Shown in pieces: positions 26,301-34,924 of a stretch of 64,000 nucleotides of DNA (position 1 is the stretch's first letter; every line of letters begins with the position of its first letter). The notes beneath the pieces were generated by a model. It saw only the letters and a program-made list of their open reading frames with translations. It made no database searches and was not told the DNA's origin. The position numbers and the translations under genes were made by a program. The DNA is from CAYNLK01 sp964398055 (lineage in GTDB: Bacteria; Chloroflexota; Anaerolineae; 4572-78; J111): contig CAYNLK010000034.1 of assembly GCA_964398055.1 (NCBI GenBank), positions 1 to 64,000 on the forward strand, written 5' to 3'.

Positions 26301-26388
26301 GGTCGCCGGTCAGGGTGGGAGTGACATCAACCGGCTTAAGGAGTTGGTAGACAACCTGCTCCGAATGAGTGATATGGTGGGGGTGTGA
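23365..26388 (+). CDS. hsdR: Type I restriction enzyme motor/nuclease subunit HsdR
   Basis: A 1007-residue subunit. The N-terminal nuclease domain (about 1-220) has PDLVLYVNGLPLVIIENKSP, with the EXK-type site. The helicase part has Walker A TQGSGKTLTM (about 310), VDEAHRTQEG (motif II) and a second RecA-like lobe with FRDPAKLPKILIVTEKLLTG and QAIARINRPYPDKDSGLLVDY. A C-terminal helical domain contacts HsdM and HsdS. Residues about 272-302, just before Walker A, come from an in-frame hairpin repeat. It translocates and cuts DNA unmodified at the HsdS target. The start overlaps the upstream stop (ATGA), and the end touches the metallopeptidase gene. Confidence 0.94.
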   Translation: MSLITEKRDVQDQLINYLQGIGWSYLPPLTVAKERANNDGEPFLPAIVRQQLIALNPGLVTEANVADVLRRLRLVQPTIAGNEDFLSALRGHWTVAHPVEKREYNLTLIDYDNLEANRFHFTQELPFADYDRRRPDLVLYVNGLPLVIIENKSPTLRDPELEAFDQVQRLYTRDIPGLLKFVQFFAACDLRLHYAPTWNDSLKAFYRWKVEGKDYGLERLSKAMFDRAHLLNLIQDYLIFYRADDQTHKFVLRPHQIRATEQVVERVVNGISPHPRPADSPSPRLALSAAEGLGEGVGGRGPKTGLVWHTQGSGKTLTMIVTAHKLRRLAQLENPTILIIVDRLELETQMVQNLEAFGFPVVTRAERKSHLTRLLKTDYRGVIVTTIHKFDLQPKQLNQRANIIVLVDEAHRTQEGNLGIFMRAALPNAFYFGYTGTPIDKGKIGQGTFEKFGKPDPLGYLDKYGIDESIEDGATVRLWYTLAPSELRVDRETLQREFHDKIEDAASIEELNRMLDRAEHLKSVMKADDRVRGIAAHLAEHFTTNVEPRGFKAMLVAIDREACALYKQALDKLLPADYSTVVYTDNPKKDTELMREYYLNEDQEKSVRKTFRDPAKLPKILIVTEKLLTGYDAPVLYCMYLDKPMRDHTLLQAIARINRPYPDKDSGLLVDYVGIFEDLQKALAFDQAAISKALIDLNRLKEQFVEGLVKLEYMLAPLDLDTVAGRDERIIEYFFDQARRDEFRQQFKALQTAYEVISPDPFLRDYLFRYALIAQVHTVVYRYFDPEAQQRAIRFDLLQKTDQLIRQNVELVSLASPLPLYPINKDIGRVVAADNVSDQVKVINLYRSLVAHIQAHEANQPYLIPIADEVETIIQRLRERQISVEDALQAAEIQAERVVQAEQERRQSNLDDKAFALCFVLKDYGMPEAEVKAVAIQQTIDRYPGWPYNQKLEREVRLALYRLLMARPPQVAEERGDYRVAGQGGSDINRLKELVDNLLRMSDMVGV
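24179..24269. repeat. Hairpin repeat inserted in frame in hsdR
   Basis: The same family as 22622-22702, but here the loop contains cttgccctgagcgcagccgaaggg-like sequence. It adds about 30 codons between the nuclease domain and Walker A of HsdR and keeps the frame open. Confidence 0.9.
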
Positions 26389-26861
26389 TGACCGGCGTCA
26401 AAATCAAGCGGCAAAATCGTCAAAGCCTGGCGATGAAGGTCACCCCTAACGGCGTCGAGGTCCTCATTCCGCACCAGCTAGACCCCGACAGCGACCGGGT
26501 CCGGTCCTTTATCGACGAGGGCTTGCAAAAGCTCTCTCCTCCTATATCCCCCACCGAAACGCTGACCAAAGCTGAAATTGTCGCCCAGGTGGAACGGTTG
26601 GCCGCTGAGCTGGAGGTTACCGTCAGTCGAGTCCAACTGCGCCGGATGCGCCGGAAGTGGGGGTCCATCTCCACCGCCGGTACTCTGACCCTGGCTGATG
26701 ATTTGCTCAAGCTCCCTAATCGTTTGGTGGAATACGTCATCTGGCACGAACTGCTGCACCTGAAGATACCTCATCATAATCGGTTGTATTATCTATTGCT
26801 GGATCAATATGTCCCGGATTGGCGGAAGCGGGAGCGAGAACTGGTTAGTCAATGTCATTAA
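26388..26861 (+). CDS. YgjP/WLM-like zinc metallopeptidase
   Basis: A 157-residue protein with the zinc motif WHELLHLKIPHHN (HEXXH at about 120) typical of YgjP-like (DUF45, M48-type) peptidases, and the RRKWGSIS motif before it. These genes are frequent companions of type I restriction loci. It starts at TGATG, overlapping the hsdR stop by one base, so the two are translationally coupled. The last three codons and stop come from the MITE-like element at 26849; before that insertion the frame would have read on for seven more codons (YMCMDEG) to a TAG. Confidence 0.9.
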   Translation: MTGVKIKRQNRQSLAMKVTPNGVEVLIPHQLDPDSDRVRSFIDEGLQKLSPPISPTETLTKAEIVAQVERLAAELEVTVSRVQLRRMRRKWGSISTAGTLTLADDLLKLPNRLVEYVIWHELLHLKIPHHNRLYYLLLDQYVPDWRKRERELVSQCH

Positions 26862-27003
26862 GTTAGCACGAGGCTGAAGCCGTCGTGCTGAAAGAACCAA
26901 GCCCTACGGGCTAAAATAGGGCGCTTTGGCGTCCTTTGCTCTCTCAGGGCGATGGCTTTAGCCTCGCCTACAAACAGCACACCGCTTAACTTAATGACAT
27001 TGA
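26849..27003. mobile_element. MITE-like element providing the stop codon of the metallopeptidase gene
   Basis: A 155-bp element with perfect 17-bp terminal inverted repeats, tcaatgtcattaagtta (26849-26865) and its complement (26987-27003), flanked by the 8-bp direct repeat ctggttag (26841-26848 and 27004-27011). Its interior resembles the element at 2505-2637. No coding capacity. Confidence 0.85.
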
Positions 27004-27361
27004 CTGGTTAGTTACATGTGTATGGATGAAGGCTAGTGAACCCCTTTTCCTGATGTGGCTGATTCGAGATTTCGAGGATTATATTGACACCTTCGTATTG
27101 TTGGGGCTGAGCTTATCACTATCATACGAGTCCGAGTTGGGTTAGGTCAAGTCTTGGCGCGGTTTATTTTGGTTTATGAAAAACGGTAACTGCTCAGTCT
27201 ATCCCAAAAATATAGTCCCCTGACCGCCGACCGCTGAAAAGATTACCAATGCCAAACGTGACGGCAGTCTGCGGCTTCGTCCCGAGGCTCAGCCCGAGGG
27301 GTCCGCCGTCGACGGTCGGCGGTCGCAAGGTTCAGGCTAAGCAGTTGCGGTACATGATTCT
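27004..27361. other. Spacer with an inverted repeat, no gene recognised
   Basis: About 360 bases between two convergent genes. It contains an exact 11-bp inverted repeat, gaccgccgacc (27222-27232) and ggtcggcggtc (27314-27324), with a further gccgtcgacgg palindrome. No convincing gene or RNA was seen. Confidence 0.5.
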
Positions 27362-29011
27362 TTATGCCTCCCCATATCCTCCGCCGCCGGGCGTCTCGAT
27401 GCGGAGGACATCGCCTGCTTGCAACATCAGCGTGGTTTTGCCGGCCAGCTCCATCTCCTCATTTCCCCGCACCAGCACGTTGCGCCCCCTACGGCCCGGC
27501 TCGCCGCCGGCCAAGCCGTAGGGTCTGAAGCGCCGTCGCTCGGTCAGCAGAGTGACCTGGGCGTTGTGCAACAGCTCCAGTTCGCGGCGGATGCCGCTGC
27601 CGCCGGGCTGCCGGCCGGCGCCGCCGGAGCCGCGGCGGATTTCGTAGCGCCGCACCCGCAGGGGATAGGCATACTCCAGCGCCTCCACCGGCGTGTTCAG
27701 GGTGTTGGTCATGTGGCAGTGAATGGCGTCGGCGCCCGCCGCGGCCGGGCCGGCCCCGCTGCCGCCGCCAATCGTTTCGTAATAGGTGAAGGGCCGCTGC
27801 CGGGCCGGGTCCCAACCGCCGATGGTCACATTGTTCATCGTGCCTTGCGAGGCGGCCGGGACTCGCGCCGGGCTGGCCTGGGCCAGCGCGCCCAGCAGCA
27901 CATCCACAATTCGCTGCGACGTCTCCACATTGCCGCCGGCTACTGCCGCCGGCGGCCGGGCGTTGATGACCGTGCCCTCCGGCGCAATCACCCGGATAGG
28001 GGCCAGACAGCCGCTATTGGCCGGGATATCCAGCCCGACCAGCGCCCGAAACACATACTGCACCGCCGACAACGTGACGGCGTAGACGGTATTGACGCCG
28101 CCCCTCACCTGGGGCGAAGTGTTGCTAAAATCGACCGTGGCCTCGTCCCCGGCGATCGTCACGGTCACGGCGATTCTAACCGGATCGGCGGTGAGGCCGT
28201 CGTCGTCCATAAAATCCTCAAACTGGTATTGGCCGTCCGGCAGTTCGGCAATCAGGCGGCGGGTCATTCGCTCGGCGTATGCCAGTAGCCCGGCCATATA
28301 AAATTCGACCTCGGCCTGCCCGTAGCGGCTCACCACCTCCACCACCCGGTCGACGCCTTTGCGGTTGGCGGCCAGTTGCGCTCGCAAATCGCCGGCCCGT
28401 TCCGCCGCGGTCCGCACGTTGGCCAGCAGCAAACTCATCACGCCGTGATTCAACTGCCCGGCCTCGATCAGTTTGAGCGGCGGGATGATCAGCCCTTCTT
28501 GAAAAATCTCCTGAGCCAGCGGCATCGAGCCGGGGGTCATGCCGCCGACGTCGGCGTGGTGGGCCCGGCTGGCGACAAAACCAAACAGCAGCAGGGGAGC
28601 AGGGGGGAGGAGGTGTAGGGGAGAGTCTTGCCCCCTTGCTCCCCCGCCCCCTTGCCCCTCTGCTCCTCTGCTCCTTTGTTCCTCTGCCGCCACAAAAACG
28701 GGGGTAATCATCGTAATATCCGGCAGGTGACTGCCGCCGTGGAAGGGGTCATTGAGGATGACCACGTCGCCGGGGGCAAAGCTAATTTCCTCGATGGCTG
28801 TGGCCACCGAGACCGGCATGGCTCCCAGGTGCACCGGGATGTGGGCCGCCTGGGCGATCATGCGACCCTGGGCGTCGAAGATGGCGCAGGAAAAGTCCAG
28901 CCGTTCTTTGATGTTGGGCGAGTAGGCCGTCCGCCGCAGGACCACGCCCATCTCCTCGGCGATAGAGGCCAAACGATGCTTGAAGAGTTCGAGCAGAATG
29001 GGGTCGTGCAT
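27362..29011 (-). CDS. Hydantoinase B / oxoprolinase subunit (HyuB family)
   Basis: A 549-residue HyuB-family protein; family members form an ATP-dependent hydrolase of hydantoins or 5-oxoproline with HyuA. Family motifs are ELFKHRLASIAEEMGVVLRR, SPNIKERLDFSCAIFDAQGR, NDPFHGGSHLPDI, RAHHADVGGMTPGSMP and the C-terminal RRGSGGAGRQPGGSG. The start at HDPILLEL fits the family; the upstream in-frame TTG is not needed. About 34 residues (108-141), between PVFV and FGFVASRAHHAD, are encoded by a C-rich repeat and are not part of the family fold. No hyuA gene is adjacent, so this subunit may pair with a distant partner. Confidence 0.9.
   Translation of the reverse strand: MHDPILLELFKHRLASIAEEMGVVLRRTAYSPNIKERLDFSCAIFDAQGRMIAQAAHIPVHLGAMPVSVATAIEEISFAPGDVVILNDPFHGGSHLPDITMITPVFVAAEEQRSRGAEGQGGGGARGQDSPLHLLPPAPLLLFGFVASRAHHADVGGMTPGSMPLAQEIFQEGLIIPPLKLIEAGQLNHGVMSLLLANVRTAAERAGDLRAQLAANRKGVDRVVEVVSRYGQAEVEFYMAGLLAYAERMTRRLIAELPDGQYQFEDFMDDDGLTADPVRIAVTVTIAGDEATVDFSNTSPQVRGGVNTVYAVTLSAVQYVFRALVGLDIPANSGCLAPIRVIAPEGTVINARPPAAVAGGNVETSQRIVDVLLGALAQASPARVPAASQGTMNNVTIGGWDPARQRPFTYYETIGGGSGAGPAAAGADAIHCHMTNTLNTPVEALEYAYPLRVRRYEIRRGSGGAGRQPGGSGIRRELELLHNAQVTLLTERRRFRPYGLAGGEPGRRGRNVLVRGNEEMELAGKTTLMLQAGDVLRIETPGGGGYGEA
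28587..28690. repeat. C/G-skewed repeat inserted in frame in the hyuB-like gene
   Basis: Words such as gcaggggagcagggg are followed by their complement family (ctgctcctctgctcc) at 8-nt spacing. The insert keeps the reading frame open and lies at a loop position just before the conserved RAHHAD motif. Confidence 0.85.
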
Positions 29012-29068
29012 AATTGCGTCAGTTTTTCCTGTTTTGAAACGTTTTGAGTCTGGCCGAAGCATTATTCA

Positions 29069-29428
29069 TCAAACAGAGATATGCTCTTGTATATACGCCA
29101 TAAACTCACGAAAACCCTGTTCAAGGGTGGGGGCAAAAGGGGCAGCCACAACCGTATCTTGGTGGCCTTCGTGAAAGTGACAGGGAAAGGTAGCCACTCC
29201 CGACCAATCGGTGTCGGGAAAGTTATCATAACGATACATACGACCGTCCAAATGACGACGTTCCCAATGAAAACCAAAGCGATTACTCAACTTCCGAGAA
29301 GCCCAAACATCCACATAACTGGTATCGACCAACAAAATACGCAATTTAGCCCCTAAAATATCGGTTTGAATGACTATGCCGGAAAACTCAACCTCGGCAA
29401 TACGCTGAAGCAGGGCTAACGGAGTCAA
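29069..29428 (-). CDS. TumE-like toxin (DUF6516)
   Basis: A 119-residue protein resembling the TumE/DUF6516 toxin family: VDTSYVDVWASRKLSNRFGFHWE, then MYRYDNFPDTDW and FPCHFHEGHQDTV near residues 83-95. TumE proteins are paired with small TumA-type antitoxins, and their target is still poorly defined. The start is a TTG that overlaps the TGA of the upstream gene, with AAAGGAGG just before it, so the two are translationally coupled. Identification rests on the RYDN and HFH pattern. Confidence 0.7.
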   Translation of the reverse strand: MTPLALLQRIAEVEFSGIVIQTDILGAKLRILLVDTSYVDVWASRKLSNRFGFHWERRHLDGRMYRYDNFPDTDWSGVATFPCHFHEGHQDTVVAAPFAPTLEQGFREFMAYIQEHISV

Positions 29429-29706
29429 ACGGCCTCCTTTAGTAAATCGAGCATTATCTCTCGTTGCGTCTCCAGGTGGTCAAATTCAAAATAATCCTCA
29501 AAAGCCTCAGCCTCGTGAATTTGCCCCGTTTGAACCAGCTGGTCTAGCTCGTTGACAGTTTGGACGCCATACTTACGGGCCAAGTTCAAAAGTTGTGACT
29601 CAATCAGGCGCAGCTGGTGGTCTAAAAACAATCGTAAGCTGGCTTGTTGTAGCTCCTGGGGAGACAATTGTAACTTGAGAGCAACACTTTCATAGGTCAT
29701 ACTCAA
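29425..29706 (-). CDS. Putative antitoxin partner of the TumE-like toxin
   Basis: A 93-residue all-helical, acidic protein (SPQELQQASLRLFLDHQLRL and DHLETQREIMLDLLKEAV). No DNA-binding motif is evident. It resembles the small proteins encoded immediately upstream of TumE-like genes, which act as antitoxins. AGGAG lies near the ATG, and a strong promoter is placed 39 bases upstream. Function inferred from the gene pair. Confidence 0.65.
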   Translation of the reverse strand: MSMTYESVALKLQLSPQELQQASLRLFLDHQLRLIESQLLNLARKYGVQTVNELDQLVQTGQIHEAEAFEDYFEFDHLETQREIMLDLLKEAV

Positions 29707-29744
29707 ACTCCTGATTTGAATAATACGTCCTTTACTCGTCTAAA

Positions 29745-29773
29745 ATTATAATGGGGATTACCTAGCCGGTCAA
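29745..29773 (-). promoter_or_regulatory. Promoter for the TumE-like pair
   Basis: On the minus strand TTGACC (29768-29773) and TATAAT (29745-29750) are separated by 17 bases, about 39 bases upstream of the antitoxin ATG. Confidence 0.75.
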
Positions 29774-29860
29774 TTAATCGTCAAGTTATGCCTATTACAT
29801 CCAGTATCATTAAGTCAGCGTGTTTCGGCGGCTCATCCTTTGTCTATTTTATCCCAATAA

Positions 29861-29899
29861 AAAACCTTCCTGGAAGCTGATAACCTCCAAGAAGGTTTT
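29861..29899 (-). terminator. Intrinsic terminator of the heat-shock operon
   Basis: aaaaccttcctgga (29861-29874) pairs with tccaagaaggtttt (29886-29899) with one mismatch. On the minus strand the stem is followed by a run of Ts, 31 bases after dnaJ. The symmetric arms could also stop plus-strand transcription. Confidence 0.85.
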
Positions 29900-29929
29900 T
29901 ACTATACAGAGACAGGCGGTCAGGGCGTT

Positions 29930-31072
29930 CTACATGCCCAACGCGTCGCGAATACGGTCGAAGAAACTCTTTTCCTTCTGCGGCACCACTTCCCGATCCA
30001 GGGTTTTACCCAGCTCCAGCAATAAGTGGCGCTGCTCGCTGGTCAGGTTGGTAGGTGTGCGGACTTGAATGGTGACCACCTGGTCGCCCCGGCCAGCGTT
30101 GCTGCCGTCGCGGCGCAACCGCGGCACACCCTTGCCCCGCAGGCGAATGGTGTCGCCGGTTTGAGTCCCCGCCGGGATGGTCATCATCTCGTTGCCGTCC
30201 AGGGTGGGCACTTCCACTTCATCGCCCAGGGCCGCCTGGGTGATGTTGATGGCCAGCTCTAGATGCACCGTGTCGTCCTGGCGGCGGAAGTAGGGATGGC
30301 TCTTGACTCGAATGACCACGTACAGGTTGCCGGGCGGGCCGCCATTGGTCCCGCTTTCACCCTCGCCGGTCAGGCGAATTTGGGTGCCGTTGTCCACCCC
30401 GGCCGGGACTTTCACCGACAGGCGGCGCGTTTTGACCACCTGGCCGCGGCCGTTACACTCCTTGCAGGGATTGGTAATGATTTCGCCGCGACCCTGGCAG
30501 CGGGGACAAGTGCCGATGTTGATAAAGAAGCCGGTCTGCCGCCGAATTTCCCCGGTGCCGTTGCACTCAGGGCAGCGAATGGGGCTGGAACCCGGCTCAA
30601 CGCCGTTGCCGCTACAGGTAGGGCAGGTTTCCTGGCGCGGAATTTCGATTTCCCGCTCGGCGCCAAAAATCGCCTCCTCGAATTCCAGGGCCATCTCGTA
30701 GCGCAGGTCGGCCCCCCGGCGGGGGCTGCGGGTCTGGCGACGGGTTCGCCCGCTAAAACCGCCGAAGCTGCCAAAGACTTCCTCAAAGATTTCAAACGGG
30801 TCACGGAAACCGCCAAAGTCGAAACCGCCAAAGCCTGAACCGGCGCCGGCAAGGCCAGCGTGACCAAAGCGATCATACATGCCCCGCTTCTGCTCGTCGG
30901 CAAGGATTTCGTAGGCCTCATTGATCTCTTTGAATTTGGCCTCGGCGTCGGACTCCTGGCTAACATCGGGGTGATATTGGCGAGCCAGCCGGCGATAGGC
31001 TTTTTTGATCTCATCTTTGGAGGCGCCGCGGGCTACCCCTAACACCTCGTAGTAGTCACGCTTGTTGCTCAT
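29930..31072 (-). CDS. dnaJ: Chaperone DnaJ (Hsp40)
   Basis: A 380-residue type I DnaJ that delivers unfolded substrates to DnaK and stimulates its ATPase. The J domain (about 1-70) contains the YHPDVS motif. A Gly/Phe-rich region (about 75-115, GAGSGFGGFDFGGF) follows, then four CXXCXGXG zinc motifs (CPTCSGNG, CPECNGTG, CPRCQGRG, CKECNGRG) and the C-terminal substrate-binding beta domains. It is the last gene of hrcA-grpE-dnaK-dnaJ. A hairpin-forming repeat lies in the spacer after dnaK and may lower its expression. Confidence 0.97.
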   Translation of the reverse strand: MSNKRDYYEVLGVARGASKDEIKKAYRRLARQYHPDVSQESDAEAKFKEINEAYEILADEQKRGMYDRFGHAGLAGAGSGFGGFDFGGFRDPFEIFEEVFGSFGGFSGRTRRQTRSPRRGADLRYEMALEFEEAIFGAEREIEIPRQETCPTCSGNGVEPGSSPIRCPECNGTGEIRRQTGFFINIGTCPRCQGRGEIITNPCKECNGRGQVVKTRRLSVKVPAGVDNGTQIRLTGEGESGTNGGPPGNLYVVIRVKSHPYFRRQDDTVHLELAINITQAALGDEVEVPTLDGNEMMTIPAGTQTGDTIRLRGKGVPRLRRDGSNAGRGDQVVTIQVRTPTNLTSEQRHLLLELGKTLDREVVPQKEKSFFDRIRDALGM

Positions 31073-31086
31073 AAGCCTTTAAACTA

Positions 31087-31126
31087 ATCTCGTTCCCACG
31101 CTTTGCAGTGAGTTTGGGAACGAGAT
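31087..31126. repeat. Inverted repeat between dnaK and dnaJ
   Basis: atctcgttccca (31087-31098) and its exact complement tgggaacgagat (31115-31126) can form a 12-bp stem in the dnaK-dnaJ mRNA. No T-run follows, so it is more likely a dispersed palindrome or an mRNA stability element than a terminator. Confidence 0.75.
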
Positions 31127-31147
31127 AAAAGAGATAATGGGAGAACT

Positions 31148-33049
<1,902 letters not shown>

Positions 33050-33099
33050 AATTCCTTTTTACTCCTGATGATGAGAATTGCAAATTGCAAATTAGTTTC

Positions 33100-33756
33100 T
33101 TACCTTGCCACTCTGACCAGGGCGGGACGCAGCACCCGATTGCCGACTTGATACCCTTTGCGTAACTCGCCGATGATCTGGCCCTCTTTGTGATCGTTGC
33201 TTTCCTCGTAGCTCACTGCTTCGTGGACGGTGGGGTCAAAGTCTCCCTCGGTATTGATGGGCATTACGTTTTGTTCTTCCAACACTTTGTTCAATTTACG
33301 CTGAACCAGGCGGAAACCTTCAACCCAACCCAACAGTTGACCATCAATCTCCGCCGGTACATTTTGGAAAGCCAGGTCTATATCATCCAGGGCGCTGATC
33401 ACGCCATCCAACACTTCGCCTTTAATCCGGTCTCGTTGCAGCTTGAGCTGCTCTTCCTGACGCCGTTTGTAGTTGGCCAGTTCGGCCGCGGCCCGCTGCC
33501 AACCTTCCAGGTTCTTGGCTGCTTCTTCCAAAGCGAGTTCCAACTGCTTTTCCAGACCAACCTCTGTTTCTGCGCCTTCAGTAACCACGACTGCGGTTTC
33601 TTTTGCCTCTGTGTCAACTTCTAGCTGAGCTTCGGCGACCGTTTGTTCAGGTTGTGGCTCAACCGTGGCTTCAGAGGCGCCGGCCGAGGTAACTTCTTCT
33701 CGGGTTCCTTTGGTTTCGGCTTCTTCGGCTGTTTCAATTCGTTTTCGTTTGGCCAT
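33100..33756 (-). CDS. grpE: Nucleotide exchange factor GrpE
   Basis: A 218-residue GrpE that releases ADP from DnaK. A long acidic N-terminal region rich in Glu, Thr and Ala (about 1-75) precedes the coiled-coil helix (NLEGWQRAAAELANYKRRQE) and the C-terminal beta domain (NTEGDFDPTVHEAVSYEE, GYQVGNRVLRPALVRVA). The ATG at 33756 has GAGGGATGT before it and gives the usual MAKRKR-type N-terminus; a nine-residue longer start is possible but has no ribosome-binding site. The acidic N-terminal extension is longer than in many GrpE proteins. Confidence 0.95.
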   Translation of the reverse strand: MAKRKRIETAEEAETKGTREEVTSAGASEATVEPQPEQTVAEAQLEVDTEAKETAVVVTEGAETEVGLEKQLELALEEAAKNLEGWQRAAAELANYKRRQEEQLKLQRDRIKGEVLDGVISALDDIDLAFQNVPAEIDGQLLGWVEGFRLVQRKLNKVLEEQNVMPINTEGDFDPTVHEAVSYEESNDHKEGQIIGELRKGYQVGNRVLRPALVRVAR

Positions 33757-33802
33757 ACATCCCTCAATGACAATATTCGCCAAAATTGTAGCTTTAGATT
33801 TC

Positions 33803-34840
33803 TTACTCTTTGATCCCGTAAAGGTCGCTTAACAAGCCGCTCATCAGCCGCGACATATACCGCACAATCGATACGGCCCGACCATAAGTCATCCGAACCG
33901 GTCCAACTACGCCCATAGCCCCGGTAATGGTATCACCAATCCCATACCGGCCCATCACAATGCCGACCTCCGACAGTTCATCCCACTGGCCTTCACCGCC
34001 AATGATGATTTGAACCCCGCCGGCCTGCAATGCTTTCTCTACCAACTGGTCGACCAGGCGCCGCTCTTCCAGAGCACGGATGACCTGCTGCACCCCTTCA
34101 CGCTGTTTGAACTCCGGCTGAGAGAGAATGTTCAACAGGCCGTCGTGGTAAATGTCGCTGCTGCTTCGGGCGTCGATACGCTCCATCGTCCCGACAACTA
34201 CCTCACCTACCTGACGGGCCAAACCCGCCAGCATAGCCGTGGAAGCCGTTATCTGGCAGGCTTCCTGCCCGGCCCACAAGCTGGTCAAACGGCGGCTCAA
34301 AGCGTGCAACTCATCCTGCGGCACAAAACTTTCCAGGGTCATGATCTGCTGTTTGACCGTGCCGCTCTGCAATACCAAAATCAACAGGGCCACGTCTTCT
34401 TGAATCGAGATCAATTCAAGATGCTTTAGCTGGCAGCGATCACTTTTAGGGGCCGTAACCAGCGAGGCATTTTGAGTTGTGTGGGCCAGCACGGCCGCGC
34501 TCAACCGCAACCACTGGTCAAGCTCCAGCCGGGCCTGGTGGAATTGATGGCTGATCATGCGCTGCTCTTCCAGCGGCAGATCGATCTTTTCCATCAACCG
34601 TTCTACAAAGAAGCGGTAACCGGCTTCAGTGGGCACCCGGCCGGCGGAGGTGTGCGGATGGGTCAGATAACCCAGCTCCTCCAGCATCGCCATCTCATTT
34701 CGCACCGTGGCAGAACTGACCCCCAGGTTGTAACCCTGTAAAATGGTTTTTGAACTAACCGGCGTGGCCGAATTCACATATTCCTGGATTACCAGGCGTA
34801 AGACCACCTGTTGTCTATCCGAAAGTTCGCTATTAACCAT
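33803..34840 (-). CDS. hrcA: Heat-inducible transcription repressor HrcA
   Basis: A 345-residue repressor of class I heat-shock genes that binds CIRCE. The N-terminal winged helix (SDRQQVVLRLVIQEYVNSATPV ... GVSSATVRNEMAMLEELGYL) is typical, followed by the GAF-like dimerisation region and the C-terminal MGRYGIGDTITGAMGVVGPV block. The operator lies just upstream of its own gene, so it is autoregulated. ATG 34840 is preferred over a TTG three codons earlier. Confidence 0.96.
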   Translation of the reverse strand: MVNSELSDRQQVVLRLVIQEYVNSATPVSSKTILQGYNLGVSSATVRNEMAMLEELGYLTHPHTSAGRVPTEAGYRFFVERLMEKIDLPLEEQRMISHQFHQARLELDQWLRLSAAVLAHTTQNASLVTAPKSDRCQLKHLELISIQEDVALLILVLQSGTVKQQIMTLESFVPQDELHALSRRLTSLWAGQEACQITASTAMLAGLARQVGEVVVGTMERIDARSSSDIYHDGLLNILSQPEFKQREGVQQVIRALEERRLVDQLVEKALQAGGVQIIIGGEGQWDELSEVGIVMGRYGIGDTITGAMGVVGPVRMTYGRAVSIVRYMSRLMSGLLSDLYGIKE

Positions 34841-34855
34841 CTCACCCAACCTATT

Positions 34856-34882
34856 TTAGCACTCTACTACCTTGAGTGCTAA
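34856..34882 (-). promoter_or_regulatory. CIRCE operator
   Basis: A perfect match to the consensus: ttagcactc, nine bases, gagtgctaa. It is 16 bases upstream of the hrcA start and overlaps the expected transcription start, so HrcA binding would block the whole operon until heat shock. Confidence 0.97.
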
Positions 34883-34894
34883 AAATCGTCTGAA

Positions 34895-34923
34895 ATAATA
34901 CCACAAACAGGAGGGTAAGTCAA
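34895..34923 (-). promoter_or_regulatory. Promoter of the hrcA operon
   Basis: On the minus strand TTGACT (34918-34923) and TATTAT (34895-34900) with a 17-base spacer. The predicted start lies next to the CIRCE operator. Confidence 0.85.
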
Positions 34924-34924
34924 A

